NCBI GenBank assembly: GCA_030831415.1
Contig: JAURLC010000050.1
Span: 1-15,740, forward strand
DNA length: 15,740 nt
Reading direction: 5' to 3'
Source: Bacillota bacterium
Lineage (GTDB): Bacteria; Bacillota_I; Bacilli_A; RFN20; CAG-826
In this document: positions 1 through 8,966 of the stretch, piece after piece
Layout of the letters: every line of letters starts with the position of its first letter
How positions within the stretch are numbered: position 1 is the first letter of the stretch
The notes under the pieces: generated by a model
What the model was told of the DNA's origin: nothing
Database searches by the model: none
What the model saw: the letters and a program-made list of their open reading frames with translations, nothing else
Translations under genes and position numbers: made by a program

Positions 1-48
1 GAAATCATGATTATTCGTGATACTTATCGCCTCGCACAAAAACCTTAA
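1..48 (+). CDS. C-terminal end of an upstream gene (partial)
   Basis: The first frame is open from the window edge and ends with TAA at 46-48, encoding a 15-residue tail (EIMIIRDTYRLAQKP). The stop codon sits inside the Shine-Dalgarno sequence of the next gene (TAAGGAG, 46-52), which is typical of adjacent genes in one operon. Too little is visible to assign a family. In Bacillus the gene upstream of nrnA/dnaE is ytoI, a CBS/hotdog-domain protein, so a YtoI-like product is a guess from context only. It could also be a chance open stretch. Confidence 0.45.
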   Translation, partial: EIMIIRDTYRLAQKP

Positions 49-59
49 GGAGCACCACC

Positions 60-1022
60 ATGCCAACACAAAAACAACTTTATAAAACGATTTTATCGAA
101 AATCAAAAAGTATCCAAAAATCGTCGTTTTTCGTCATCAAATTCCTGATTTTGATGCTTTAGGTACCCAATGGGGTCTCGTCACGTGGCTAAAAGATAAT
201 TTTCCCAAGAAAGTCATTCATGCTGTCGGTAAAGATCAAGGATTTTTTCGCGATGACCTTTATCCGAAAATGGATATCATCGAAGATGATTTTTTTGACT
301 CAAATACCTTAGCGATTGTCGTTGATACCGCTAATACCGCTCGCATAGATGATGCTCGTTATGACAAAGCGGCGGAAGTGGTTAAAATCGATCATCATCC
401 GAACTTGGAACCATATGGCCAAACCGTTCTTGTTGACACCACGACGTGTGCAGCAAGTGAACTCATAATGGTTATGATTCAAAGTTTTGGACGCAGATAC
501 AAACTTAGTCAACAAGCTGCAGTCTACTTTTTCTCTGGCATTGCCGGGGATAGTGGTCGCTTTATGTATAGTTCAACTTCTCCTCAAACATTTGCGATTG
601 CCAAGCGATTATTAGAAACGGGTATCAATGCCAACCGCGATGTGTACTTAAAAATGTATGAAAAAACATTACAAGATTTAAACGTTACTGCCCACATCCT
701 TTCAAATTACAAAGTTAGTGAAAAAGGGGTGGCTTACTACATCTTGAGTTACCAAGATCAAGTCAATCTAGGGATCGTTTCTCAACGTGGAAAAGACAAC
801 GTCAATTTATTTGCAAACATTAAAGATGTTCACATTTGGTGCTCAATCTCTGAAGACAAAGAAAATAATGTATGGCGCGTTTCAATTCGTTCAAAATTGG
901 TGAGCATTAACGACGTTGCCCGAACATTTGAAGGGGGCGGTCATCCCCAAGCCAGTGGTGCCAAACTTCCCTCCATTTCCGATTTACCATCCCTAATAAC
1001 TGCTTTAGAAAACCTTTTGTAA
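60..1022 (+). CDS. nrnA: NrnA-like DHH/DHHA1 phosphoesterase (oligoribonuclease / pAp phosphatase)
   Basis: This 320-residue protein carries the DHH phosphoesterase motifs in order. They are H26-x3-D30-x-D32 (RHQIPDFDALG), the DTAN box at D89, the DHH box at D111-H112-H113, and D164 in GIAGDSGRF. A C-terminal DHHA1 substrate-binding domain follows with GGGHPQASGA from residue 292. Known family members such as Bacillus NrnA (YtqI) are Mn-dependent cytosolic enzymes that degrade nano-RNAs of 2-5 nt to mononucleotides and dephosphorylate pAp. The length matches the family (about 310-320 aa). nrnA also lies just before dnaE in Bacillus, which supports the call over the related GdpP or RecJ families: there are no membrane segments, and RecJ is much longer. 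The ATG at 60 has a strong Shine-Dalgarno (AAGGAG, 47-52) with 7-nt spacing. Activity on c-di-NMP-derived dinucleotides versus pAp cannot be told from sequence. Confidence 0.9.
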   Translation: MPTQKQLYKTILSKIKKYPKIVVFRHQIPDFDALGTQWGLVTWLKDNFPKKVIHAVGKDQGFFRDDLYPKMDIIEDDFFDSNTLAIVVDTANTARIDDARYDKAAEVVKIDHHPNLEPYGQTVLVDTTTCAASELIMVMIQSFGRRYKLSQQAAVYFFSGIAGDSGRFMYSSTSPQTFAIAKRLLETGINANRDVYLKMYEKTLQDLNVTAHILSNYKVSEKGVAYYILSYQDQVNLGIVSQRGKDNVNLFANIKDVHIWCSISEDKENNVWRVSIRSKLVSINDVARTFEGGGHPQASGAKLPSISDLPSLITALENLL

Positions 1023-1058
1023 ATCCCGTCTTTTTATCGGGCGAATCACCATGGTTTG

Positions 1059-1067
1059 TGATACAAT
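1059..1067 (+). promoter_or_regulatory. possible extended -10 promoter before dnaE
   Basis: In the 60-bp gap between nrnA and dnaE lies TGATACAAT, a good match to the extended -10 element (TGnTATAAT). It ends 15 nt before the dnaE ATG. No -35-like hexamer is seen 16-18 bp upstream. If used, transcription would start near 1074 and leave a leader of only about 9 nt. dnaE may equally be read through from nrnA. The same element at the same 15-nt distance precedes speD (10291-10299), which raises the chance that it is real. Confidence 0.35.
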
Positions 1068-1082
1068 AAATCCAATGAGGAA

Positions 1083-4000
1083 ATGCCCTTGTTTATCCCT
1101 TTACACACGTATTCTTCTTATTCCTTTTTATCTAGTGGTTTAACAATTGACCGCTTAATTTCTGCTTGTAAAAATAATCAATATTCTGCAGTCGGACTGA
1201 GTGATCTTCACGTCTTGTTCGGTTTACCTGAATTCACTTCGTTAGCCAAACGTTACCATCTTGATCCCATTATTGGCATGGACATTCAACATCTTGGTTT
1301 TTTATGGACTGTTTTTGCCAAAGATGAAATAGGTTATCGTTGGCTCGTCAGTGCATCTTCTGCAATCAATCATCAACAACCCATTCCATCTTTTTCTACG
1401 CTTGGTGATCATGGTATCGTTGTGATTTCCCCTCATTTATCCCCTGCTTTTGATGTTACTTCTTCAACTTTGTCCCGTGAATTAGCGTCAATAACTTCGG
1501 GTGTTAAAACTTGTTTAATTGGATTACCCTTACATCATCAAGCCTCGAATAAAAGCATAGAAGAATACCGTCAATTTGCCTCAACGTACGGGTATGAATC
1601 ACTCGCATTTCCTTTGATTTTATATACCAAACCTTCCGATGCAATCATCGTTGAAATTCTTGGCGCAATCAGTCGAGGGGACACCTTAACCATCAAAGAA
1701 AAGAATGGTGTCAATGCTTTTCCCACTCAAGAAGAACTATCCAAAAGTTATACCGAAGAGGAAATCGTTAAAACACAATGGTTAGCGAGTCAATGCAATG
1801 TTCAATTTCAACAAAAACGAGGAGAACTCATTCAATTTGATCCCGAACAATCCGGGGTGGATTTATTAAGAGAATGGGCAATTGAAGGATTGCAACAACG
1901 TCCCATAGATTTTTCAAACCTCGATTATTTACAAAGACTCGATGATGAATTAACGATGATTGAACAACTCGGTTTTTCCGATTATTTTTTAATCGTGTCT
2001 GATTTTGTACGTTATGCAAAATCCAATCATATCCCTGTGGGTCCTGGTCGGGGTTCAGCACCTGGAAGTCTGGTAGCCTACGCCTTAGGAATTACGGATA
2101 TTGATCCATTACCCCACCAACTTTTATTTGAACGATTTTTAAATCCTTCTCGCAAGACTATGCCGGATATTGACATTGATATTGCCGATGTCGATCGTGA
2201 AAAAATCGTTTCCTATTTACGTCAAAAATATGGATCTAATCGAGTTAGCAACATTATCACCTTTCAAACCATTCAAGCAAAGCAAGCGATTCGAGATATT
2301 GGTCGCGTCTATCAATTTTCGCAAACATCCGTTGATTTAATTAGTAAAATCCTTAGTGAAACTAAAGCGGATTTAAAAACAACGTATAAACAAAGTAAAG
2401 CGATGCGTACGCTCTTTGAATCCGATTCTGAATGCGCAGAAATAATTCGTCTCGCTCATAAAATTGAAGGATTTGTTCGACAATCTGGGATGCATCCAGC
2501 GGGTGTCATCTTAAACAATTCTTCGTTGCAAGAAACGATACCGACACTATTCAATGGTCAATTTCTGGTGAGTCAATATGATATGACGAGTTTAGAAGCT
2601 CAAGGGTTTTTGAAAATTGATATTTTAGGTTTACGTAATTTAACCTTTATTCAACAAACACTTAACGCATTAAAACTTGATCAAATCGACGTAGATTTAT
2701 CAACGATTCATTTTGAAGATCCACTCGTGTATCAAACGTTACAAAAAGGATTAACCATGGGAATTTTTCAACTTGAATCCCAAGGTATGAATCGAGCGAT
2801 TCAACTCATTCAACCTTCTTGCTTTAATGATATTGTCAGTTTACTTGCGCTTTATCGACCGGGCCCGATGGATAATATCGATAGTTATGCAAAAAGGAAA
2901 AAAGGAAGTGAACCGATTACGACGCTAGACCCTCAATTAAATCCAATTCTGGCACCCACCTATGGCATTATTGTGTATCAAGAACAAATTATGCAAATTG
3001 CCCAAGTCATGGCAGGATTTTCCCTGGCTAAAGCCGATGATTTTCGTCGTGCCATTGCCAAAAAAGATAACGAACAAATGTCGCAATTAAAAGCGGATTT
3101 TATACGAGGTGCGGTCAGTCAAGGGTATAAAGAAGATCACGCGTCGAGTGTGTACAACCATATAAATAAATTTGCAGATTATGGTTTCAATAAATCCCAT
3201 TCGGTTGCTTATGCGGTCATCTCCTATCAAATGCTGTATTTAAAAACCCATTATCCTCAAGCGTTTTTTGCAACGTTATTAAACCAAAACAGTATTTCAC
3301 AAGATGAAAAACTTTCTCATTATTTAGAAGAAATTCGATCATTGAAAATTCCGATACTTTCACCGAGCTTGTCTCATCCTACCTCACGTTTCACGTTACA
3401 GAATAGTTCCTTGGTTGCACCCTTATCCCTCATCAAAGGGATCCATAAAGATCTCGCTTTGGTAATTGAAAAAGAATGGAATCAAAAACCATTTGATGAT
3501 TTTTTTGATTTTGTTACTCGCCTTTATGGCCACAAATTAACCGCAACACAATGTTTAGCTCTCATTGATGCCGGGGCATGTGATGATTTTCATCCCTCTC
3601 GAGCAAGTTTACGCGCATCAATTCCTAATGCAATGAAAAACGCGGCGATCTCCAGTACCTTTTTAGATGAATCCCTCGGATTGTTACCGGATACGCCTCT
3701 GCCGAAAATGTCCTACGTTATCGCCGAAGATTCACCTTTAGAAAACATCGAACGTGAACTAGAGGTACTTGCAAACTTTTTATCCCAATCGGTCTTAGAT
3801 CGTTTTACACCTCCTGTTGATTTTCCCCCCTTACAAACGATTCAAACCATTATTCAACAACATTCATCGAATAGCATAGCCACAGGTGGCATCATCAAAC
3901 AACGACGAATCGTCCAAACAAAATCCGGACAAACGATGGCATTTGTGACCCTTTATGATGAAACAGGTTCTCTAGAAGCAATTATTTTTCCACGTTTATT

Positions 4001-4115
4001 TGAGCAAGTATCCGCATCTTTAGAACGAGGTCGAATTGTGATGATTACGGGGAAAAAAGATGCCGAAAAAGCTAATACGCTTCTTGTTGATCAATTAAAG
4101 GATGTTCAATCATGA
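1083..4115 (+). CDS. dnaE: DNA polymerase III alpha subunit, DnaE type
   Basis: This 1010-aa C-family replicative polymerase has a PHP domain (about 3-230), palm/fingers (about 270-810), and a C-terminal OB fold (about 930-985, ATGGIIKQRR onward). Catalytic features seen are GPGRGSAPGS near 320, PDIDID with D362/D364/D366, and the third acid D513 in KIDILGL. Other family blocks are GMHPAGVI, YRPGPMDNID, YQEQIMQIAQVMAGF and GFNKSHSVAYA. The PHP metal site is eroded: the usual His residues are P6 and Y10, and the TDH box reads SDLH (L42), so no PHP exonuclease is expected. At 1010 aa it is shorter than B. subtilis DnaE (about 1115). In Bacillus, DnaE extends RNA primers before PolC takes over, and the same role is inferred here. 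The start is the only ATG after an in-frame TGA at 1059, but its GAGG is only 2 nt away, which is a poor ribosome site. The last 4 bp overlap polA (ATGA). Confidence 0.96.
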   Translation: MPLFIPLHTYSSYSFLSSGLTIDRLISACKNNQYSAVGLSDLHVLFGLPEFTSLAKRYHLDPIIGMDIQHLGFLWTVFAKDEIGYRWLVSASSAINHQQPIPSFSTLGDHGIVVISPHLSPAFDVTSSTLSRELASITSGVKTCLIGLPLHHQASNKSIEEYRQFASTYGYESLAFPLILYTKPSDAIIVEILGAISRGDTLTIKEKNGVNAFPTQEELSKSYTEEEIVKTQWLASQCNVQFQQKRGELIQFDPEQSGVDLLREWAIEGLQQRPIDFSNLDYLQRLDDELTMIEQLGFSDYFLIVSDFVRYAKSNHIPVGPGRGSAPGSLVAYALGITDIDPLPHQLLFERFLNPSRKTMPDIDIDIADVDREKIVSYLRQKYGSNRVSNIITFQTIQAKQAIRDIGRVYQFSQTSVDLISKILSETKADLKTTYKQSKAMRTLFESDSECAEIIRLAHKIEGFVRQSGMHPAGVILNNSSLQETIPTLFNGQFLVSQYDMTSLEAQGFLKIDILGLRNLTFIQQTLNALKLDQIDVDLSTIHFEDPLVYQTLQKGLTMGIFQLESQGMNRAIQLIQPSCFNDIVSLLALYRPGPMDNIDSYAKRKKGSEPITTLDPQLNPILAPTYGIIVYQEQIMQIAQVMAGFSLAKADDFRRAIAKKDNEQMSQLKADFIRGAVSQGYKEDHASSVYNHINKFADYGFNKSHSVAYAVISYQMLYLKTHYPQAFFATLLNQNSISQDEKLSHYLEEIRSLKIPILSPSLSHPTSRFTLQNSSLVAPLSLIKGIHKDLALVIEKEWNQKPFDDFFDFVTRLYGHKLTATQCLALIDAGACDDFHPSRASLRASIPNAMKNAAISSTFLDESLGLLPDTPLPKMSYVIAEDSPLENIERELEVLANFLSQSVLDRFTPPVDFPPLQTIQTIIQQHSSNSIATGGIIKQRRIVQTKSGQTMAFVTLYDETGSLEAIIFPRLFEQVSASLERGRIVMITGKKDAEKANTLLVDQLKDVQS

Positions 4116-6664
4116 AAAAAATGATCATTATTGATGGGAATTCGCTTTTATTTCGTGCTTATTTTGCTTCTGTTTATGGTGGAGGTCAACCCTTAACGAA
4201 TAAAGCGGGAGTCCCAACCAATGCTGTTTATGTCTTTGCTAACATGATTCATAAACTTATTTTTCCTCTCCCAAAAAATGACGAATTACACGTCGTTGTT
4301 GCCTTTGATACAGGGAAGAAAACCTTTCGTCATGAACAACTTGAATCCTACAAAGCGCATCGAAAACCTGTTCCGGATGATCTTATAATGCAATTTCCCA
4401 TCGCGCGGGAATTCCTCCAAGCACTTCAACTGTTTACATTTGAACAAGATGGTTTCGAAGGCGATGATGTAGCTGGGACCGTTGCAATGTGGGCAAAAAA
4501 AGAAGCCTATGATGTTCACATTTATACGTCTGATCGAGACTTTCTTCAATTATGTCAACCAGGTATTACTGTTGAATTAATCAAAAAAGGCGTCAGTGAC
4601 ATTGTCTCGATGAACGATGAAAAAGTTTTCGAAGACTTTGGGATTACCCCTTCTCAAGTGCCTGACTACAAAGGGTTGGTAGGGGATGCAAGTGACAACA
4701 TTCCTGGAATTCCAGGTATTGGGGATAAAACTGCCGTTAAATTGCTTCAACAATATGGGCATTTACAAGCCATTTTTGATGCCGCACCGTCGATGTCGGG
4801 AAAACTTGCTCAGTCGTTGGTGGAACACCAGGCGATTGGGCAACTTTCAAAAGAACTTGCGATGATCCCAACCACGATGTCTCTTCCATTTGCTTTATCC
4901 CAAACAGCCTATCATGGCGTATCTGAGCCTCTCCTTAAAAAATTTATCCAACAATACGACATGCGTTCTTTAGCCGATCGATATTTAGGCTCCCCATTGA
5001 TTGAGAAAAAAACATGGGATTATGTTCCATTTGCATCTATCCCTTTGATTGAAGAGGGTCACATTGGTCTCGTTGGAATTGGATTAGCTTCCAATTATTA
5101 TCAACAACCTTCTAGCGGTTATGCGATTGAATATCATCAAACGATTTACGTGTTAGAAGAAAATCCGTGGGAAAACTCACGCTTCTGTTCCTTGCTTTCG
5201 AATGAATCCATTAAAAAAACGACTTATGATAGTAAACGGTTATACGTGGAAAGTCTTCGTCATGGGGTTGATTTGTTAGGCGTCACTTTTGATGTTTATG
5301 TAGCAACGTTAACCCTCGATGAAACACCTTCTTTACAACGGAAGCAAATCTTTTTTAACCAAGGCATTGAACTTGATGAAGACCCCATTATTGAAGCCGT
5401 TCAAATGGCCCATACGTTAACGAAAATGGAGACTTCTTTACGAAAAGAACTTCAAGAAAAATCTCTTGAAAATGTTGTTTATAACATTGAATTTCCACTT
5501 TCAAGAGTGCTAGCAAAAATGGAGGTTGAGGGCATCCCATTGGATGTGAATCATTTATCCACGATGCAGGCGGAATTAACATCACGGCTCGCTTCGTTAA
5601 AGGCAACGATGGATACCTTTACGACAAAACCGATGAATTATGATTCTCCAAAACAAGTTTCAGAATGGTTATTTACAACGCTTGGACTTCCCAATTACAA
5701 AAAAGGTTCAACAAGTGTCGATGTCCTAAAAAGCTTAGTCAACAAGCATCCTGCAATTGGGCCATTGTTAGACTATCGAAAATATGCTAAATTCCTTTCG
5801 ACGTATGTCCTTTCATTACCGACCCAAGTTTATGAGGATGAAAAACTTCATCCACTTTATCACCAAGTTCAAACAACTACCGGACGATTATCTTCCTATG
5901 ATCCCAATATCCAAAATATCTCGGTCAAAGATGATGAAACAAAAAAAATTCGAGAAGCATTTTATTACACGGATCCATGGGTCTTTTTATCCTTTGATTA
6001 TTCCCAAATTGAACTCAGAATTTTAGCGGAACTTTCCTCCTGCCAATCGCTTCTCGATGATTTTGCCAATGACCACGACATTCACACGTCGACGGCTAAA
6101 CGTTTGTTCGCGAATGGGGGAGAAGTCACCTCTGCCATGCGCCGACAAGCTAAAGCGGTTAACTTTGGCATTATTTATGGCATTTCAGCGTGGGGATTAT
6201 CCGATCAACTCGGTATCGCCCCACAAGAGGCAAGTCAACTCATTGAGCAATTTTATCTTGCCTATCCTGAGTTGAAGCAATTCAATGAAACAACGCTACG
6301 TCAACTTCAAGAGCAACAATATGTTTCAACGTTGTTAGGAAGACGACGTTATTTACGTGATATTCAAGGAAGTTTTCAAGCCCGTGAATTTGCTAAGCGT
6401 GCTGCCATGAACGCTCCCATTCAAGGAACCGCCGCAGACTTGTTAAAACTTGCGATGATTCACGTCGATGATTATTTATCGAAAGGAGGTTTTCAATCGA
6501 TGATGATTGCAACCATTCATGATGAAATCCTCATCAAATGTCATCAAAATGAACGAGAAACCATTATGCCTGCCATTCAAACGATTATGGAACAAGCACT
6601 TCCCTTACGCGTTCGTTTAAAAGTGGAAGGCGGATTTGCTTCCTCTTGGTATGAGGTTAAATAA
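4112..6664 (+). CDS. polA: DNA polymerase I
   Basis: This 850-aa family A polymerase acts in gap filling and Okazaki fragment maturation. The 5'-nuclease domain (about 1-290) shows IIDGNSLLFRAYFA, FEGDDVAGT, YTSDRDF and the helix-hairpin-helix GDASDNIPGIPGIGDKTA. The middle region (about 300-460) aligns with the 3'-5' exonuclease but lacks the D-x-E acids (GLVGIGLAS stands in their place), so proofreading is lost, as in Bacillus and Thermus enzymes. The polymerase domain has motif A D629-Y-S-Q-I-E-L-R, motif B R677-R-Q-A-K681-x3-F685, and motif C H803-D-E. F685 is the O-helix position that favours discrimination against dideoxynucleotides. It overlaps dnaE by 4 bp and has a Shine-Dalgarno AAAGGA at 4097-4102 (9-nt spacing). 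It abuts mutM-coaE exactly (TAA then ATG), so the three genes are probably co-transcribed. Confidence 0.97.
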   Translation: MKKMIIIDGNSLLFRAYFASVYGGGQPLTNKAGVPTNAVYVFANMIHKLIFPLPKNDELHVVVAFDTGKKTFRHEQLESYKAHRKPVPDDLIMQFPIAREFLQALQLFTFEQDGFEGDDVAGTVAMWAKKEAYDVHIYTSDRDFLQLCQPGITVELIKKGVSDIVSMNDEKVFEDFGITPSQVPDYKGLVGDASDNIPGIPGIGDKTAVKLLQQYGHLQAIFDAAPSMSGKLAQSLVEHQAIGQLSKELAMIPTTMSLPFALSQTAYHGVSEPLLKKFIQQYDMRSLADRYLGSPLIEKKTWDYVPFASIPLIEEGHIGLVGIGLASNYYQQPSSGYAIEYHQTIYVLEENPWENSRFCSLLSNESIKKTTYDSKRLYVESLRHGVDLLGVTFDVYVATLTLDETPSLQRKQIFFNQGIELDEDPIIEAVQMAHTLTKMETSLRKELQEKSLENVVYNIEFPLSRVLAKMEVEGIPLDVNHLSTMQAELTSRLASLKATMDTFTTKPMNYDSPKQVSEWLFTTLGLPNYKKGSTSVDVLKSLVNKHPAIGPLLDYRKYAKFLSTYVLSLPTQVYEDEKLHPLYHQVQTTTGRLSSYDPNIQNISVKDDETKKIREAFYYTDPWVFLSFDYSQIELRILAELSSCQSLLDDFANDHDIHTSTAKRLFANGGEVTSAMRRQAKAVNFGIIYGISAWGLSDQLGIAPQEASQLIEQFYLAYPELKQFNETTLRQLQEQQYVSTLLGRRRYLRDIQGSFQAREFAKRAAMNAPIQGTAADLLKLAMIHVDDYLSKGGFQSMMIATIHDEILIKCHQNERETIMPAIQTIMEQALPLRVRLKVEGGFASSWYEVK

Positions 6665-8086
6665 ATGCCCGAGCTTCCCGAAGTAGAAACGGTCGTTCGT
6701 CTATTAAACCGCCAACTCGCGGGTGCGACAATCGACCATGTCGAGTGGAAAGTTCCTTCCTTGCTCAAAGGCAATATTCACACGTTTTCTTCTCTTTTTC
6801 ATCATCAAACCATCACCAGCGTAACCCGACGTGCGAAATATATTTTGATTCATTTTCACCATGGTTACACCCTCGTTTCTCATTTACGCATGGAAGGGAA
6901 ATATCGAGAAATTGTGGACAACCAATCGACGCCATCGCCCTATGCACACGTCCTCTTCTATTTAAAAGACGGTCGAAGAATCGATTACCAAGATGTCCGA
7001 AAATTTGGAACGTTTGAGTTTATCAAGTCAGAAAACCTCCATCAACTCAAGAGTCTTGCTCAATTAGGTCCTGAACCGTTTGATATCAACGATATCCATG
7101 CTTTCCATGCACAACTAAGCAAGTCCTCTCGATCGATTAAATCGATCTTATTGGATCAAACCTTCATTAGCGGGCTTGGAAATATTTATGTTGATGAAAC
7201 CTTATTTGCAGCTTTCATCCATCCTGGAACGCAAGGAAAAGAGTTATCGTTAATCCACGTTGAATCGTTAATAAAGGAAAGTCAACGCATTTTAAAGGAA
7301 GCGATTGAAAGTGGCGGAAGTCGCATACGAAGTTATAGTTCGGGTCAACCGATGGATGGCCAATTTACCTTAAAAATAAACGTGTATCAAAAACATGGAA
7401 CCCCTTGTCCTCGTTGTCATCATCGCCTTGCACGTACCGTAATAGCGGGGCGAGGTACCCACTTTTGTCCTCGGTGTCAACATGATTCCTATATCCCTTT
7501 TGTGGTTGGTATCACAGGTTCCATGGCAAGTGGAAAGTCAACTTTTTTACAACGCGCTTTATCTGAAGGATATCCTGTTTTATCCGCCGATGATGTCGTT
7601 CATTCGTTATACCAAAAACCTTCCATTCAACGTCAACTCAAACACCTTATTCACCCTAATGTGATTCAAAATAAACACGTCAATGGGTCATTTTTACTCG
7701 AATGGTTATTACAAGCATCGTCCCATGTAAAAAAACTGGAAGCGTGGTTACATCCTCGTGTGATCAATTCAATCGTAAACTGGTTAAAAAAACAAAATAC
7801 AATCGCATTTGTTGAGATTCCCTTATTGTTTCAATCGCATGCTGATGCATTTATTGATTTTATTGTCGCCATCGATCGTCCTTTTGAAGAACGGAAGAAA
7901 ACCATTCAATCACGTCATCCTAACCGTCGATGGGAGCCTTATGTCTTGCTTGATGAAAAAAATATGTGGAAACAATATCGCCCTTTTATTGATCGCATCA
8001 TTGAAAACGAAGGGTCACTAGAGGCATTTCACCAACGCATCCATGACCTTTTACAATCCGCTATAGCGGCGTCGCGGGTGGAATAA
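6665..8086 (+). CDS. mutM-coaE: MutM-CoaE fusion: formamidopyrimidine-DNA glycosylase / dephospho-CoA kinase
   Basis: One 473-aa ORF contains two complete enzymes. Residues 1-279 are Fpg/MutM, which removes 8-oxoguanine and FapyG and cuts the abasic site. It has PELPEVETV with the catalytic proline (P2) and E3, K58 in RRAKY, the helix-two-turn-helix ISGLGNIYVDE, and a C-terminal zinc finger with C248, C251, C268 and C271. Residues 280-473 are CoaE, which phosphorylates dephospho-CoA in the last step of CoA synthesis. It has the P-loop GITGSMASGKST (K291), the SADDVVHSLY substrate box, EIPLLF, and the conserved IENEGS end. Both parts have near-normal length, with only about 8 residues between the last zinc Cys and the first CoaE strand. 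A GTG at 7502 sits exactly at the junction but has no Shine-Dalgarno, so separate translation is unlikely. In Bacillus, mutM and coaE are neighbouring separate genes after polA. The start has TGAGG 8 nt upstream. The last 26 bp overlap dnaI on the other strand. Confidence 0.95.
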   Translation: MPELPEVETVVRLLNRQLAGATIDHVEWKVPSLLKGNIHTFSSLFHHQTITSVTRRAKYILIHFHHGYTLVSHLRMEGKYREIVDNQSTPSPYAHVLFYLKDGRRIDYQDVRKFGTFEFIKSENLHQLKSLAQLGPEPFDINDIHAFHAQLSKSSRSIKSILLDQTFISGLGNIYVDETLFAAFIHPGTQGKELSLIHVESLIKESQRILKEAIESGGSRIRSYSSGQPMDGQFTLKINVYQKHGTPCPRCHHRLARTVIAGRGTHFCPRCQHDSYIPFVVGITGSMASGKSTFLQRALSEGYPVLSADDVVHSLYQKPSIQRQLKHLIHPNVIQNKHVNGSFLLEWLLQASSHVKKLEAWLHPRVINSIVNWLKKQNTIAFVEIPLLFQSHADAFIDFIVAIDRPFEERKKTIQSRHPNRRWEPYVLLDEKNMWKQYRPFIDRIIENEGSLEAFHQRIHDLLQSAIAASRVE

Positions 8087-8966
8087 ACAATTGGTATTCA
8101 AACGTTTTGATAAGTTCAATGAATTGTTTTGCTTTCGGTTTTTGGTTGGGAAACACGGTATATAACGTTAATAAATCTTCTAAGGTAAAACTCGAAATAA
8201 TCAAGGTTGCCTTTTGCTGATGAAGGCGGTCTTGTAAAAGTGGAATCCATAATTGGTCTCGTGATTTATCGAGCACACTTTCGTCGCCTAAACGATCGAT
8301 AATGAGAATATCTAGTCGTTTAAGTTGGTCGATTTCCCGAGCAAAAACGGTTGGCTCATTGTTTGATAAATCGAGTAAGCGTTGACTTAAGGATGGGGCT
8401 TCTATTACGCCAATGGTTCCTACTTCATTGAGAGCAAATTTGTAGGCAAACGTTGCAAGGGAAAAGCTTTTGCCGGTTCGCGGGGGTCCAAACACATACA
8501 TATTTTTTGTTTTAATGGTGGAGAATCGTAATAAATATTGATTCAAAATTTTACTTAATTCCACGCGATGTTGACGTTTTCCAACGTCTAAAAACAACGC
8601 CCCATCTTTCCACGTATCGGGAAAATCATCGTAGAGTAAATATTGGTGGATGGTAAGTTGAGAGGCTAGCATCGGGCAAGGTGCCATATGCCGTTCTAAG
8701 TATCCACCTGCATTACGCTTTAATGTCACTTCATAATGACCCCTTGGCTTTATACAAGTTTTTTGGTACATACACTGCGCAATTTCTTGATGATCTTCTT
8801 GCATGTGTAATAACGTTGAAAGATGCTGTTGGATTTCTTCTTCTGATAACGAAAGGGTTTGAATCACCGAAGCAATATAGGCATCCGCTTTTAACGACTT
8901 AATGGCAGATTGAATCGCATCTTCAGGTTGGTCAATAACAAGGTTTACCGATTCGATTTTTTTCAT
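8061..8966 (-). CDS. dnaI: primosomal protein DnaI (helicase loader AAA+ ATPase)
   Basis: This 301-aa protein has the DnaI layout. The N-terminal helicase-binding region contains a likely zinc site (C65, C71, H77 or H93, C97). A DnaC/DnaI-type AAA+ domain follows, with Walker A GPPRTGKSF (K166) and Walker B LDILIIDRLGDES (D224). DnaI loads the replicative helicase (DnaC in Bacillus) onto DNA together with DnaB and DnaD. Length is close to B. subtilis DnaI (311 aa). One oddity is that the residue after the Walker B aspartate, normally D or E and used in hydrolysis, is R225. The start overlaps the dnaB stop by 4 bp (ATGA on the minus strand). A Shine-Dalgarno AAAGG lies at 8974-8978, 7 nt upstream. 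The family call is firm because of the zinc region and the dnaB neighbour; DnaC/IstB relatives lack that pair. Confidence 0.9.
   Translation of the reverse strand: MKKIESVNLVIDQPEDAIQSAIKSLKADAYIASVIQTLSLSEEEIQQHLSTLLHMQEDHQEIAQCMYQKTCIKPRGHYEVTLKRNAGGYLERHMAPCPMLASQLTIHQYLLYDDFPDTWKDGALFLDVGKRQHRVELSKILNQYLLRFSTIKTKNMYVFGPPRTGKSFSLATFAYKFALNEVGTIGVIEAPSLSQRLLDLSNNEPTVFAREIDQLKRLDILIIDRLGDESVLDKSRDQLWIPLLQDRLHQQKATLIISSFTLEDLLTLYTVFPNQKPKAKQFIELIKTFEYQLFIPPATPL

Noticed and set aside
1025..1041. CCCG...CGGG inverted repeat after nrnA as a terminator
   Set aside because: The stem is only 4 bp and the T-run is inside the loop, not after the stem. It does not fit an intrinsic terminator in either direction.
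7470..7510. Frameshift or missed stop separating mutM from coaE
   Set aside because: One frame runs through with both domains intact, and no Shine-Dalgarno precedes the GTG at 7502. A true fusion is the simpler reading, though sequencing error cannot be excluded.
8058..8069. CCGCTATAGCGG palindrome as a bidirectional terminator
   Set aside because: With a 4-nt loop only 4 bp can pair, and no T-tract follows on either strand.
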